Source: Prochlorococcus sp. AG-412-C21 (lineage in GTDB: Bacteria > Cyanobacteriota > Cyanobacteriia > PCC-6307 > Cyanobiaceae). Taken from it: a DNA stretch of 34,611 nt. Below the pieces are notes generated by a model. That model saw nothing but the letters and a program-made list of their open reading frames with translations. It was not told where the DNA came from and ran no database searches. The DNA lies in contig QCKZ01000014.1 in the NCBI GenBank assembly GCA_003214975.1, forward strand, positions 1 to 34,611, given 5' to 3'. Both the position numbers and the translations under genes were made by a program. Positions 21,205-30,291 of this stretch are shown piece by piece (position 1 is the stretch's first letter; each line of letters begins with the position of its first letter).

Positions 21205-22434
21205 GTGATTAGTCCAAATAGTTTTCAAATTAGCAAAAATTGGTGGATTCAATTTCCATATCCTTTGAGGTTAATAACCAAGATAAGATTTTACGCTGCA
21301 TTTGGAGCAGGAGGTGTTATTTATTTAACATCACTCATTTTCAATAATATTGGGTTATCGGCAACAGATATCGGCTTAGGATTTACAATATCAGCAATAA
21401 TAGGTACCTTAACCAGATTCTTTACAGGAAATTATCTTAATAAAACAGGTAAAATACAATTTCCATTAATTGCTTCATCAATTCTAAGTATTGCTGCTAG
21501 CTTATTACTCATTTTTTCAAAAGATACTTTTTTTTACATAATTGGACAATCATTTGTTGGAGCTGCAGCAGGCATATATTGGCCTGCTGCTGAGTTTGGA
21601 GTTCCTTATTTTTGCAAGCCAATCGACACCCGAAAGGCTTATGCTCTTGTAAGGAGTTCAGAGGCTTTAGGAATATTTTTAGGAGTATTTTTAGGGGGGG
21701 TTATGACTAATTTTTTGTACTCCAAATCAATTTTTATAAATGATATTTTTTGTATGTTAGTTATTACATATTTAATATTGAGAAATAATTCTTCTATCAA
21801 AAGAAACTTAGAGAATTCCCAAAAAAGATTAGTAGATCCAATTAAAAAGGCCCAATTGAAATGGAATAAAAATTCAGCAATAATCATTTTATCTATTTTA
21901 TTGATAACTACTTCGTTAGCTTTGATTCAAGTAACTTTACCTTTGGATCTTGTTAAAGGTGGCGTATATCGGAATCCATTAAGTAAAGAAATCACTAGTC
22001 TTATAATTTCTATTCAGTTAATATTGTTGTTGTTTTTGCAATGGCCTGTAGGGTCATGGATTTCAAATAAAGGTAGATTATTTGGATTGAAATTTAGTTT
22101 AATAAACTTTTCTTTTGCTTCTTGTTTATTATTTATCTCTAGTTATTTAAATATACCTGCTATTTATTTGATTTCTTTCTCATTGATATTAGTAAGTTTA
22201 GGCACTGCTTCATTTCTTCCAACTTCAACAGATGTTGTTTTCAGAATAGCTCCTTCAAACAAAAAAGGTTTTGCTCTTGCTCTATTGTCGCAATGTTTCG
22301 CTATGGGTTATTTTTTTGGACCATTTATTTCTGGACGAATATTAGATCTATTTGGTTATGCTTCAATAATATGGCTATCTATTTCATGTTGTTGCTTTAT
22401 TATTTTTGCAATTCTATTTAAGAGATTATTTTAA
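21205..22434 (+). CDS. major facilitator superfamily transporter
   Basis: About 12 hydrophobic segments, GQSFVGAAAGIYWPAAEFGVPYF, 409 aa; GTG start. Confidence 0.85.
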   Translation: MISPNSFQISKNWWIQFPYPLRLITKIRFYAAFGAGGVIYLTSLIFNNIGLSATDIGLGFTISAIIGTLTRFFTGNYLNKTGKIQFPLIASSILSIAASLLLIFSKDTFFYIIGQSFVGAAAGIYWPAAEFGVPYFCKPIDTRKAYALVRSSEALGIFLGVFLGGVMTNFLYSKSIFINDIFCMLVITYLILRNNSSIKRNLENSQKRLVDPIKKAQLKWNKNSAIIILSILLITTSLALIQVTLPLDLVKGGVYRNPLSKEITSLIISIQLILLLFLQWPVGSWISNKGRLFGLKFSLINFSFASCLLFISSYLNIPAIYLISFSLILVSLGTASFLPTSTDVVFRIAPSNKKGFALALLSQCFAMGYFFGPFISGRILDLFGYASIIWLSISCCCFIIFAILFKRLF

Positions 22435-22802
22435 TTAATCTTTTCTAATTCAATAATTCTTCTCTCTCTTAGAAATAAGAAAAAAGGTGCTGAGAATGCA
22501 AATGCAATAAGAAAAGTTCCAATGTAAACAATCCACATGTTCTTCATATTCAGTTTTTTTGATTCATTTACTATCCATATAAAAATAGCACTTGCTCCTA
22601 CTAATAAGTCTCTAGAAATTGACTGTGCTGCAGGGTTGGCATTCGCTAAGGAAACGAAGTTATTGATATCAAAACTATTTCCATATTCCTTAGCAAATTC
22701 GAAATTTGCCATCATTGGAAGGATAGCGCCTAATATAGATAGAAAAAGGTAAAGATAAGATAGTATCTGTTTATTATCTTTTAAAATGTTAAGTAAATTC
22801 AT
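22431..22802 (-). CDS. DUF2834-like membrane protein
   Basis: 123 aa, three hydrophobic helices; ANANPAAQSISRDLLVGASAIFIWIVNESKKL resembles DUF2834. Confidence 0.65.
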   Translation of the reverse strand: MNLLNILKDNKQILSYLYLFLSILGAILPMMANFEFAKEYGNSFDINNFVSLANANPAAQSISRDLLVGASAIFIWIVNESKKLNMKNMWIVYIGTFLIAFAFSAPFFLFLRERRIIELEKIN

Positions 22803-22843
22803 TTTTCAAAAATATTTCTTTTAATAATAGTATTTAAAATTTT

Positions 22844-23710
22844 ATGTTTATTGAAAATAATAATAAAGTTGAAGACTACAAATTTAAAAAAGGAAATTTA
22901 AATTTTGCTGTAGTTGGTCATGTTGAGTGGATGAATTTTTTAATGGTCGATCAATTACCAAAACCAGGAATTATTTCTCATTCTAAAAAGTCTCTTGAAT
23001 ACCCAGCTGGTGGAGGATCTGTTATCGCTAAAACACTTTCTGAATTAACAGAAAGTCAAATTCATTTTTTTACTGCATTAGGTAATGATGATTATGGAAA
23101 TAAATGCTTCAAAATTCTCTCCAATATGGGAATAAAGTTACATGTGGCATGGCGTGACAAACCTACCAGAAGAGGTTTTAGTATTATTGACTCTCAAGGT
23201 GAGAGAGCAATTACTGTTATTGGAGAGAGGTTAGCTCCAAAACATAAAGACAATTTAGAATGGGATATTTTAAAAAATATGGACGGAATTTTTATTACTG
23301 CATCTGATTCGGAAATATTTAAAATGGCCAGATCAGCTTCAATACTTTGTACGACTCCAAGAGTGGGATTAAATACGATTAATAAATCAAATGTTCTTTT
23401 GGATGGATTAATAGGCAGTAATCTTGATCCTGGGGAAGCGTTTTCTTTTTCTGAATTATCTATAAAGCCCAAATATACTATTAAAACTGAGGGAGAGAAT
23501 GGGGGCATAATATTTCCAGGAGGACGATATAAGGCTATTAAAAACAAAAAACCAAAGGTTGATTCTTATGGATGTGGCGATTCTTTCGCTGCTGCTATCC
23601 TTTATGGAATGGCATCTAAATTGAATATAGATAAAAGCTTAAATCTTGCTAAAATGATTGGAAGAAATGTTAGTGAATTTTTCGGCCCATATGCAGAAAA
23701 TGATGCATAA
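22844..23710 (+). CDS. PfkB family carbohydrate kinase
   Basis: FTALGNDDYGNKCFKIL, KTEGENGGIIF, KVDSYGCGDSFAAAILYGMA (PfkB signature 2 with Ser/Gly variation). Confidence 0.9.
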   Translation: MFIENNNKVEDYKFKKGNLNFAVVGHVEWMNFLMVDQLPKPGIISHSKKSLEYPAGGGSVIAKTLSELTESQIHFFTALGNDDYGNKCFKILSNMGIKLHVAWRDKPTRRGFSIIDSQGERAITVIGERLAPKHKDNLEWDILKNMDGIFITASDSEIFKMARSASILCTTPRVGLNTINKSNVLLDGLIGSNLDPGEAFSFSELSIKPKYTIKTEGENGGIIFPGGRYKAIKNKKPKVDSYGCGDSFAAAILYGMASKLNIDKSLNLAKMIGRNVSEFFGPYAENDA

Positions 23711-23729
23711 TTAGTGATTTAAGACTTTT

Positions 23730-23921
23730 ATGAGTAATTTAGAAAATAAAAATAAAAATCTTCTTGTGGAAAACCTTATGGTTTTCTTTTTATTCACTGT
23801 TGTTTTAGTTTTTAAATCTTTGAAAACTTTATCTAGAATTTTTACTTATGGATTCTTAAAAAAAGAAATATTAACTACTAAAAGTAACTTAGGCTTAGAT
23901 ATGAAAATAAAAATAAAATAA
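23730..23921 (+). CDS. hypothetical small protein
   Basis: 63 aa ORF with one hydrophobic segment, same strand and tightly spaced with neighbours. Confidence 0.45.
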   Translation: MSNLENKNKNLLVENLMVFFLFTVVLVFKSLKTLSRIFTYGFLKKEILTTKSNLGLDMKIKIK

Positions 23922-23924
23922 GTA

Positions 23925-24278
23925 ATGAACAGATTTTTAGTTTTTTTAATTTTTGGAATTACCTTTTGGATCTTCAAAAAAATTAATTCTAAAAAAACTA
24001 AGAATTTAAAATTAGATAAATTTAAAAATAAACTTCAAAGCAAGCAAACAAATATTGAAAGAATTTTTTTAAGAGAGGAAGAAAAAACCTTTTCAAACCC
24101 TAATATAAATATCTATATTGGAACATACGATAATGAAGATAATATTAATAGAAAATTAAATATACACAGAGCAAGACTTTCAAAATTTAAGAAGTCTAAA
24201 TTAAATGGTGAAATGATATTTCAAGACGATGAACAAAGAATTTATAAAATTAATAACGGTAATAAAGTTTACTTATGA
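23925..24278 (+). CDS. hypothetical protein with N-terminal hydrophobic anchor
   Basis: 117 aa ORF; FLVFLIFGITFWIFKK then a charged cytosolic-type region. Confidence 0.55.
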   Translation: MNRFLVFLIFGITFWIFKKINSKKTKNLKLDKFKNKLQSKQTNIERIFLREEEKTFSNPNINIYIGTYDNEDNINRKLNIHRARLSKFKKSKLNGEMIFQDDEQRIYKINNGNKVYL

Positions 24279-24289
24279 TTTTTAATTTT

Positions 24290-24808
24290 TTAGCTACATT
24301 CAAGACTTTCTCTTGTTGAAACGCCTGTGGTTGGATTAATACCATCAGCAATTTTACAAAGATTTCTTTGGTCTTCGCTATCAAGAATCGCAAAAGTAAA
24401 ATCTGCTCCATCTATTTGAGCTCCTGCAAAACTGCTGCCTGATGCAATCATATTTACTAACACAGCATTCCTAAGATCTGTTTTTTGGAAATTAACTCGA
24501 TCAGAAAGGGTGTCTGTAAGGTTTATTCCATTTAAATTGGAACCTTTTAAATCCGACAGGGTTAACGTAGTTCCATGTAAATCAACGTCGCTAAAGTCTG
24601 CGTCTCTCGCAACTGCTCCAGCTATTGAGGATAAATGCAGATCCTCTCCATGGAAATCATATCCTGTGATATCAGATCTTACATAACTTGGAACTTCATC
24701 TCCCTCGCCCTTTACAGCAACATTTGCTCCAGCAAAAACTGGAGAAGATAAAACTAAGAAAGAAAAAGTTATGCATAAAAAATATTTTAAAAAACTAAAG
24801 AATTTCAT
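24290..24808 (-). CDS. pentapeptide-repeat protein with signal peptide (probable thylakoid lumen)
   Basis: N-terminal signal peptide ending SPVFAGA; A(D/N)[FL]xx-type repeats (ADFSDVDLHGTTLTLSDLKGSNLNGINL). Confidence 0.85.
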   Translation of the reverse strand: MKFFSFLKYFLCITFSFLVLSSPVFAGANVAVKGEGDEVPSYVRSDITGYDFHGEDLHLSSIAGAVARDADFSDVDLHGTTLTLSDLKGSNLNGINLTDTLSDRVNFQKTDLRNAVLVNMIASGSSFAGAQIDGADFTFAILDSEDQRNLCKIADGINPTTGVSTRESLECS

Positions 24809-24891
24809 ACCAAAAAATTTAAATATTTTTATTTTATAACAATTAGATAATTATTTAAATTGATGTATAAATTTGGAAGTTCTTTTTAAAA

Positions 24892-25413
24892 TTATTTAAC
24901 ACTATAAAATTTAATTCTAGGTTCTAAATTGGTTATGCAATCGAGAAGTTTTTTGTTATCTTTGCTATTCGTAACCTTGAACTCAGATTCAACTGTGCCG
25001 CCTTTATCTCTTAAAGCTTGATTTAAAACTATGGAACCGTTTTCGTCAGATACTGATCTATGAAAAGTTCCTCTAGGTATTCTTAAAATATATCCGCAAG
25101 ATTCTAATCTAACTTTATAAAAAGGATATTCCCACCCAAAATTAACAAGAAAAAATGTTCTTCCCCCAGAGATAGCCAATAGATTATCTTCTTGATTGTG
25201 ATGTATGTAGAATTGAAAATTATTATATTTGCCCTCATTTGGGGGACTAACTGCAGGACCACTGTGAATTACTAGATCTCTATAATTTGATTCATTAATA
25301 CTAATATCAAAAAACCTGACATCTTTTGTATCGCGAAACTTTTCATAACTTATCAATTCAAACATTTTTGATTTGTTTGGTTTGATAACTGGAATTTCTA
25401 AACTTGAGTTCAA
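24892..25413 (-). CDS. hypothetical protein, cupin-like
   Basis: 173 aa; YIHHNQEDNLLAISGGRTFFLVNF and ILRIPRGTFHRSV resemble the two cupin motifs. Confidence 0.55.
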   Translation of the reverse strand: MNSSLEIPVIKPNKSKMFELISYEKFRDTKDVRFFDISINESNYRDLVIHSGPAVSPPNEGKYNNFQFYIHHNQEDNLLAISGGRTFFLVNFGWEYPFYKVRLESCGYILRIPRGTFHRSVSDENGSIVLNQALRDKGGTVESEFKVTNSKDNKKLLDCITNLEPRIKFYSVK

Positions 25414-25550
25414 TTTTCTTTAAAGATTAAACAAATGAAAACAGATTTATATATCCTTGAACGTATCAACTAACACTAAAAAAGAAACATATTTTTAATT
25501 ATCTTTATTTCTTATTTTTAGAGGGTGAAATTAAATATATGTTTGAGGGT

Positions 25551-26408
25551 TTATTTGATTTCAATAGCTTTGATTTCCCATGACAATGTATTTTCTAGAT
25601 TATTTTTACCTATAAAATTACCTGTTACTACAGAAGTTAAATTAGATTTCGAAGAGGATACCAATGTTAAATATCTTTCGTCGATTAAACCCTTGCCGCT
25701 TGGATCAAAACCTCTCCAACCCGCACCTGGGATATATAATTCAGCCCAAGCATGTAAATCTAACTCAGAAGGTAACGGATCTTCAAAATGATAACCACTT
25801 ACAAACCTACTTGGGATCCCAATAGATCTACAAGCTTCAACCATAAGCATTGCCAAATCTCTGCATGATCCTATACGTTCTCTAAGTGTTCTGCTTGCTG
25901 GCCATGCTGGACCTGTATGTCTTTTGGTATATTTAACCCTATCTTGAATTATCTCAATTAATTGGTAAGTGAATGATAATGCGTTATTAATACTTCCTGC
26001 TAAAGCTTCTTGGGCAAGTTCAACGGCAGAAGGATCATGTTGTCCATTTGGCATCCACCCCTCTAATGCACCCTGTAAATCTCTGTTAATAATGCTTCTA
26101 CAAAAAGGTAATGTTAAATCTCTATTTTTAACTCCATCAATAATGTTTGGATGTTCAATAGTCTCAACTTCGCTAATCGATTCAATAATTAAGTTATCTG
26201 TGTATCCGTTGAATCTAATTCGATTAATCTCCTCGCCACTGGCAGCAAGTAATGGATAAATAATTTCTGGTTCTGGGGTTATTTTTAATTCAAAATTCTT
26301 CAACTTTTGAAATCCATTTGACCTAGGCTTTATACACAATCTATGCTCACCTAATTGAACAGAGTCTTCATATTTATATTCAAGTTTGTGAATGTATTTA
26401 ATTCTCAT
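25551..26408 (-). CDS. transglutaminase-like cysteine protease family protein (COG1305 type)
   Basis: N-terminal IHKLEYKYEDSVQLGEHRLCIKPR; RTLRERIGSCRDLAMLMVEACRSIGIPSRFVSGYHF; DLHAWAELYIPGAGWRGFDPS (Cys-His-Asp triad). Confidence 0.93.
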   Translation of the reverse strand: MRIKYIHKLEYKYEDSVQLGEHRLCIKPRSNGFQKLKNFELKITPEPEIIYPLLAASGEEINRIRFNGYTDNLIIESISEVETIEHPNIIDGVKNRDLTLPFCRSIINRDLQGALEGWMPNGQHDPSAVELAQEALAGSINNALSFTYQLIEIIQDRVKYTKRHTGPAWPASRTLRERIGSCRDLAMLMVEACRSIGIPSRFVSGYHFEDPLPSELDLHAWAELYIPGAGWRGFDPSGKGLIDERYLTLVSSSKSNLTSVVTGNFIGKNNLENTLSWEIKAIEIK

Positions 26409-26419
26409 TAATATACTTC

Positions 26420-27361
26420 TTAATTAATAAAATATTTTTCTTGAATGAGATCATTTAATTTATTTAAATCAATTTGTAATGAATCGATTGCCTCATGTAA
26501 ACCATCATTGATTATATCTTCAATTCTTATATAATTCCATTTTGCTTTAAGCAAACCTCTCATGCATTCTAATTCTGTAGGGTTTTCTAGAGGAGGAGAG
26601 GAATCTATCATTCTAAGAGTATTGCTTATCCCATCAAGACAGTATCTTACTGATCTGGGAAAAATTGGATCAAGTAAAAGAAATCTTGCGACTGAATTAG
26701 GCTTTATAGAATTTTGCTCTGCTTTTCTAAACATCTGATAGGCGCCAGCTGAGCGTAAAAGAGCAATCCATTGCAACTCATCAAGAACTCCTCCAAGCTC
26801 ATCTATGCTGGGAAGAAGTAAATAATATTTAACATCTAAAATCCTAGAAGTTTTGTCAGCTCTCTCAATTAATCTTCCAAGAATGCTAAATCTCCAAGCA
26901 AGGTCTTTGCTTAGAGTCGCGTCTGTAATTCCATAAAAAAGCTGACATTCTCTCCTTATTTCACTTAATTGTTCTTGTCTTGGCTTATTCCATATTGCTT
27001 CTCCTTCTAGCATATTCCAATATAGAATATTAATTTGTTCCCACATTTCTGTGGTCATCACGTCTCTGATTTGTCGTGCGTTTTCTCTTGCCAATTGAAT
27101 GCAAGAAATTATACTGTTTGGATTTAAACGATCTCTTATTAAAAAATTAATAACGTCATCAGGTTTGTTCTCTGGGAATCTTTTATCAAAAGATTCTCTG
27201 TCACTTGAAGCATCTATTAATGGGAGCCAAGGTTCTGCACTCCCTGGTGGACAATCTAATGACATTGCTTCACTTACTTCAACGAAACGAGATATATTTT
27301 CTGCACGTTCTAAATAACGATTGATCCAATAAAGTGACTCTGCTACACGACTTAAAAGCAT
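26420..27361 (-). CDS. alpha-E domain protein (DUF403)
   Basis: MLLSRVAESLYWINRYLERAENISRFVEV, LGRLIERADKTSRILDVKYYLL. Confidence 0.93.
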   Translation of the reverse strand: MLLSRVAESLYWINRYLERAENISRFVEVSEAMSLDCPPGSAEPWLPLIDASSDRESFDKRFPENKPDDVINFLIRDRLNPNSIISCIQLARENARQIRDVMTTEMWEQINILYWNMLEGEAIWNKPRQEQLSEIRRECQLFYGITDATLSKDLAWRFSILGRLIERADKTSRILDVKYYLLLPSIDELGGVLDELQWIALLRSAGAYQMFRKAEQNSIKPNSVARFLLLDPIFPRSVRYCLDGISNTLRMIDSSPPLENPTELECMRGLLKAKWNYIRIEDIINDGLHEAIDSLQIDLNKLNDLIQEKYFIN

Positions 27362-27362
27362 T

Positions 27363-28796
27363 TTATTTACCTACAACCCATGTATCTTTGCATCCTCCAC
27401 CTTGAGAAGAGTTGACTACTAATGATCCTTTTTTTAATGCTACCCTCGTGAGCCCACCTGGGCTAATCCATGAATCTTTCCCTCTCAATATATATGGTCT
27501 TAAATCAACATGACATGGATATAATTCTCCATCACATAAAGATGGGACAGTAGATAATTCTAAGGTTGGTTGTGCGATAAAATTTCTAGGATTCTTTCTA
27601 ATTTTATTAGCGAATTCTTCTATTTCAATGCTCGTTGAGTGAGGCCCAATTAACATTCCATATCCCCCAGCTTCAGCAACAGACTTAACAACAAGTTTTG
27701 GTAAATTTTCTAGAACATATTCCCGATCTTTTTGGTAATGACAAATATATGTTTCTACATTTTTAATAATAATTTCTTCATTAAGATAATATTTAATCAT
27801 TTTTGGAACAAAAGAATAAATCATTTTGTCATCTGCTATTCCTGTCCCAGGTGCATTTGCTAAAGCAACATGACCTGCCTTGAAAACATCAAGTAATCCG
27901 CTTACACCAAGGCAGGAATCTTTTCTGAAATTGAGAGGATCTAAGAAATCATCATCAATTCGTCTATAAATGACATCTACTCTTTTTAATCCAGACGTAG
28001 TTTTTAAATATACATAATCATCATTGCAAATTAAGTCATGACCCTGAACTAGTTGGATGCCCATTTCTTGAGCTAAATAACTATGTTCAAAATAGGCACT
28101 GTTAAAAATTCCTGGAGTTAGTAGAACTATCTTGGGAGTGTCTGTCCAAACAGCAAGTTCTTGAAGAGTTTTTAAAAGATATGATGGATATTCATCAATT
28201 GGTTTTACTATTCTTCCAGAGAAAAGATTAGGGAAAATATTTTTCATAACTAATCTATTTTCTAAAAAATAAGCAACCCCAGAAGGACACCTTAAATTAT
28301 CTTCTAAAACATGCCAATCTCCCTTTCTGTCCCTTATTAAATCAAGTCCTGAAATCTGACACCATTTATTCAACGGAGGTTTGAAACCTATCATCTGTGG
28401 TCTCCAGCCATCTGAAGTCTCTATTAATTCTCTTGGAATTATTCCGTCATTAATTATATTTTGAGAATTATAAATATCATCTAGGAATAAATCAATTGCC
28501 TCAAGCCTTTGTTTTAGACCTTTGTCTAATGTTACCCAATCATCTTTACTAATTATTCTTGGAAGGGGATCAAAAGGTAATATTCTCTCCGTACCTTTTA
28601 AACCAGTATCGTTTAATCTAAAAGTTGCACCATGTCTTAGTAATAATTTTTTTGCTGCTGAATGGTTTCTGTTTAATTCTTCAAGACCCATATTATCTAA
28701 AGAGGACAGAAGTGGAATTAATATTTCTCTAGCAGAGTTAACATTATCCTTAAAGTATTCATCAAAACTATTTTTAGGACGATAACTTGAAAACAT
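27363..28796 (-). CDS. circularly permuted ATP-grasp protein (COG2308)
   Basis: NRNHSAAKKLLLRHGATFRL, WHVLEDNLRCPSGVAYFLENR, VDVIYRRIDDDFLDPL, PYILRGKDSWISPGGLTRVALKKGSLVVNSSQGGGCKDTWVV. Confidence 0.94.
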   Translation of the reverse strand: MFSSYRPKNSFDEYFKDNVNSAREILIPLLSSLDNMGLEELNRNHSAAKKLLLRHGATFRLNDTGLKGTERILPFDPLPRIISKDDWVTLDKGLKQRLEAIDLFLDDIYNSQNIINDGIIPRELIETSDGWRPQMIGFKPPLNKWCQISGLDLIRDRKGDWHVLEDNLRCPSGVAYFLENRLVMKNIFPNLFSGRIVKPIDEYPSYLLKTLQELAVWTDTPKIVLLTPGIFNSAYFEHSYLAQEMGIQLVQGHDLICNDDYVYLKTTSGLKRVDVIYRRIDDDFLDPLNFRKDSCLGVSGLLDVFKAGHVALANAPGTGIADDKMIYSFVPKMIKYYLNEEIIIKNVETYICHYQKDREYVLENLPKLVVKSVAEAGGYGMLIGPHSTSIEIEEFANKIRKNPRNFIAQPTLELSTVPSLCDGELYPCHVDLRPYILRGKDSWISPGGLTRVALKKGSLVVNSSQGGGCKDTWVVGK

Positions 28797-28932
28797 ATAT
28801 TTTATCGTTTTATAACTTTTACTTTAGCTTCGAATCTTAATTCGTATTTATGGCTACAAAAAGAAATATCTATTAACTTGAACTATTTCATTATTTTGAT
28901 CATTGAAGTATATTTCCTAAAAATCTAAAAGT

Positions 28933-29169
28933 ATGAGTTCTGGTAATTGGCAATTTGTTTTTTTTAGATATTTCGCAAGCTTTCTTTTTATTCTCTCTCA
29001 TAGTTTGCTGGTGCTTGATCATTTACCCGTTGGGGCGGCACTTCATGGACTTGGGGAAGTTTTTATTGCACCTTGGGCTTATAAGGAAAGAGCTTGGGAT
29101 CTTGTAGTTATTGCAGTTTTATTTTTCTTCTTCGATATTTGGGGTCTCATAAACACCCCTTGGAATTAA
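28933..29169 (+). CDS. small membrane protein, hypothetical
   Basis: 78 aa, two or three hydrophobic segments; SSGNWQFVFFRYFASFLFILSHSLLVLDHLPVGAALHGLGEVFIAPWAYKERAWDL. Confidence 0.65.
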   Translation: MSSGNWQFVFFRYFASFLFILSHSLLVLDHLPVGAALHGLGEVFIAPWAYKERAWDLVVIAVLFFFFDIWGLINTPWN

Positions 29170-29200
29170 CTGTTATTATTTAAATACTAATTTTGCAAAA

Positions 29201-29434
29201 ATGATATTAAAAATAAAATCTAATTTTTATCAAATTTTTAGATTAATTTTTCTTTTAGTTTTAACAAATATTCCCAATTTATATGCACACAATTTATTTA
29301 ACGGTGGTTGCAGGGAACATTGTGGACAAAAAGTTAAAGCAATTAATAATAAAAAACAATTAAATAATATAAATGATCAAATTGATAATGAGAGTAATAA
29401 TTCATGTTTAAATAAATCTCTTTGTAGAGGTTGA
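29201..29434 (+). CDS. small secreted cysteine-containing protein
   Basis: 77 aa; signal peptide ending NLYAHN, then HNLFNGGCREHCGQ...SCLNKSLCRG. Confidence 0.55.
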   Translation: MILKIKSNFYQIFRLIFLLVLTNIPNLYAHNLFNGGCREHCGQKVKAINNKKQLNNINDQIDNESNNSCLNKSLCRG

Positions 29435-29459
29435 TCTCTTGGAATTTATTTAATCTGTT

Positions 29460-29735
29460 TCATGAAATTGTATCTTTGATGATTATCGAATGGTTCCTAT
29501 TTGCTTGATAATTTTTATTAGGAGGATTGACTTGATTTTTAATTAAAAAAATTAAACTATATATTAACGGTAAAAGTAGAGACGACGCAGCAACTAAAGC
29601 AATTATCTGGTTTAACCTAATAAATGGTTTTTTTACGAGATCCTCTCCGCACAAGCCACAAATCAGAGTTCCTTTTGAGGATTGTTTTTGAAATTGATAT
29701 TTAGGATTGCAATAGGGGCAATAATATCTAACCAT
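29460..29735 (-). CDS. zinc-ribbon small membrane protein
   Basis: YYCPYCNPKYQF...LICGLCGEDL (two CXXC knuckles) followed by a transmembrane helix. Confidence 0.65.
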   Translation of the reverse strand: MVRYYCPYCNPKYQFQKQSSKGTLICGLCGEDLVKKPFIRLNQIIALVAASSLLLPLIYSLIFLIKNQVNPPNKNYQANRNHSIIIKDTIS

Positions 29736-29792
29736 CTTTTATTTTTTATTGTTTTAATCATTATCTATAAAACGAGAAGAATGTCATCTTAT

Positions 29793-29824
29793 TAAAAAAA
29801 AGAGGGCTTATTTAAGCCCTCTTT
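29793..29824 (-). terminator. Rho-independent terminator, minus-strand orientation
   Basis: Near-perfect inverted repeat AAAGAGGGCTTA-TT-TAAGCCCTCTTT; on the minus strand it is followed by an uninterrupted T tract; plus-strand 3' side is only TTTCATCT. Confidence 0.75.
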
Positions 29825-29902
29825 CATCTCTTACTTATATTTTTACTGAAGTTAATAACGCACCTAAATCATCGATCCTTGTTGCTAACTTCCATTAAGC
29901 TA

Positions 29903-30174
29903 ATGCTTACCAAAATTAACTAATTGTCTTTAACTGGGGCAAAAACTCTAGAATTAAGCTTGTTTCTTAAAGGGCACCTAAACGATGCAGAAGAAGGAAG
30001 CTTAGACATTAATAAAAAATAATTGGAGCAGTTAATTAAATTAGTCCGGTTTATTCCGAAATTTCAGGCAGGCTATCGATCATTTTGAAAGACCTCCTAG
30101 AACTCAACAATTTAAAATTAGGAAAATTTTTCTCTAAAGACAATCCGTTTTTATACGCATTGCTTTTTAATTAA
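29903..30174 (+). pseudogene. decayed small gene (two in-frame TAA, one frameshift)
   Basis: From ATG 29903: MLTKIN*LSLTGAKTLELSLFLKGHLNDAEEGSLDINKK*LEQLIKLVRFIPKFQAGYRSF then +1 frame LKDLLELNNLKLGKFFSKDNPFLYALLFN*; both stops are compatible with CAA>TAA. Confidence 0.5.
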
Positions 30175-30291
30175 AAATGTCCGAGAGTAGTAATCGCTTT
30201 AAATTTTTTTAGATATTTTTAGTAAGTTTTGCTTATTTCTTTTGGTATTTAATTCGTCTATCTTAATTTTAAATAATTGAGGAAATCTTTT

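Noticed and set aside
25525-25791. 88 aa plus-strand ORF
   Set aside because: Mostly antisense to the transglutaminase-like CDS, which has clear catalytic motifs.
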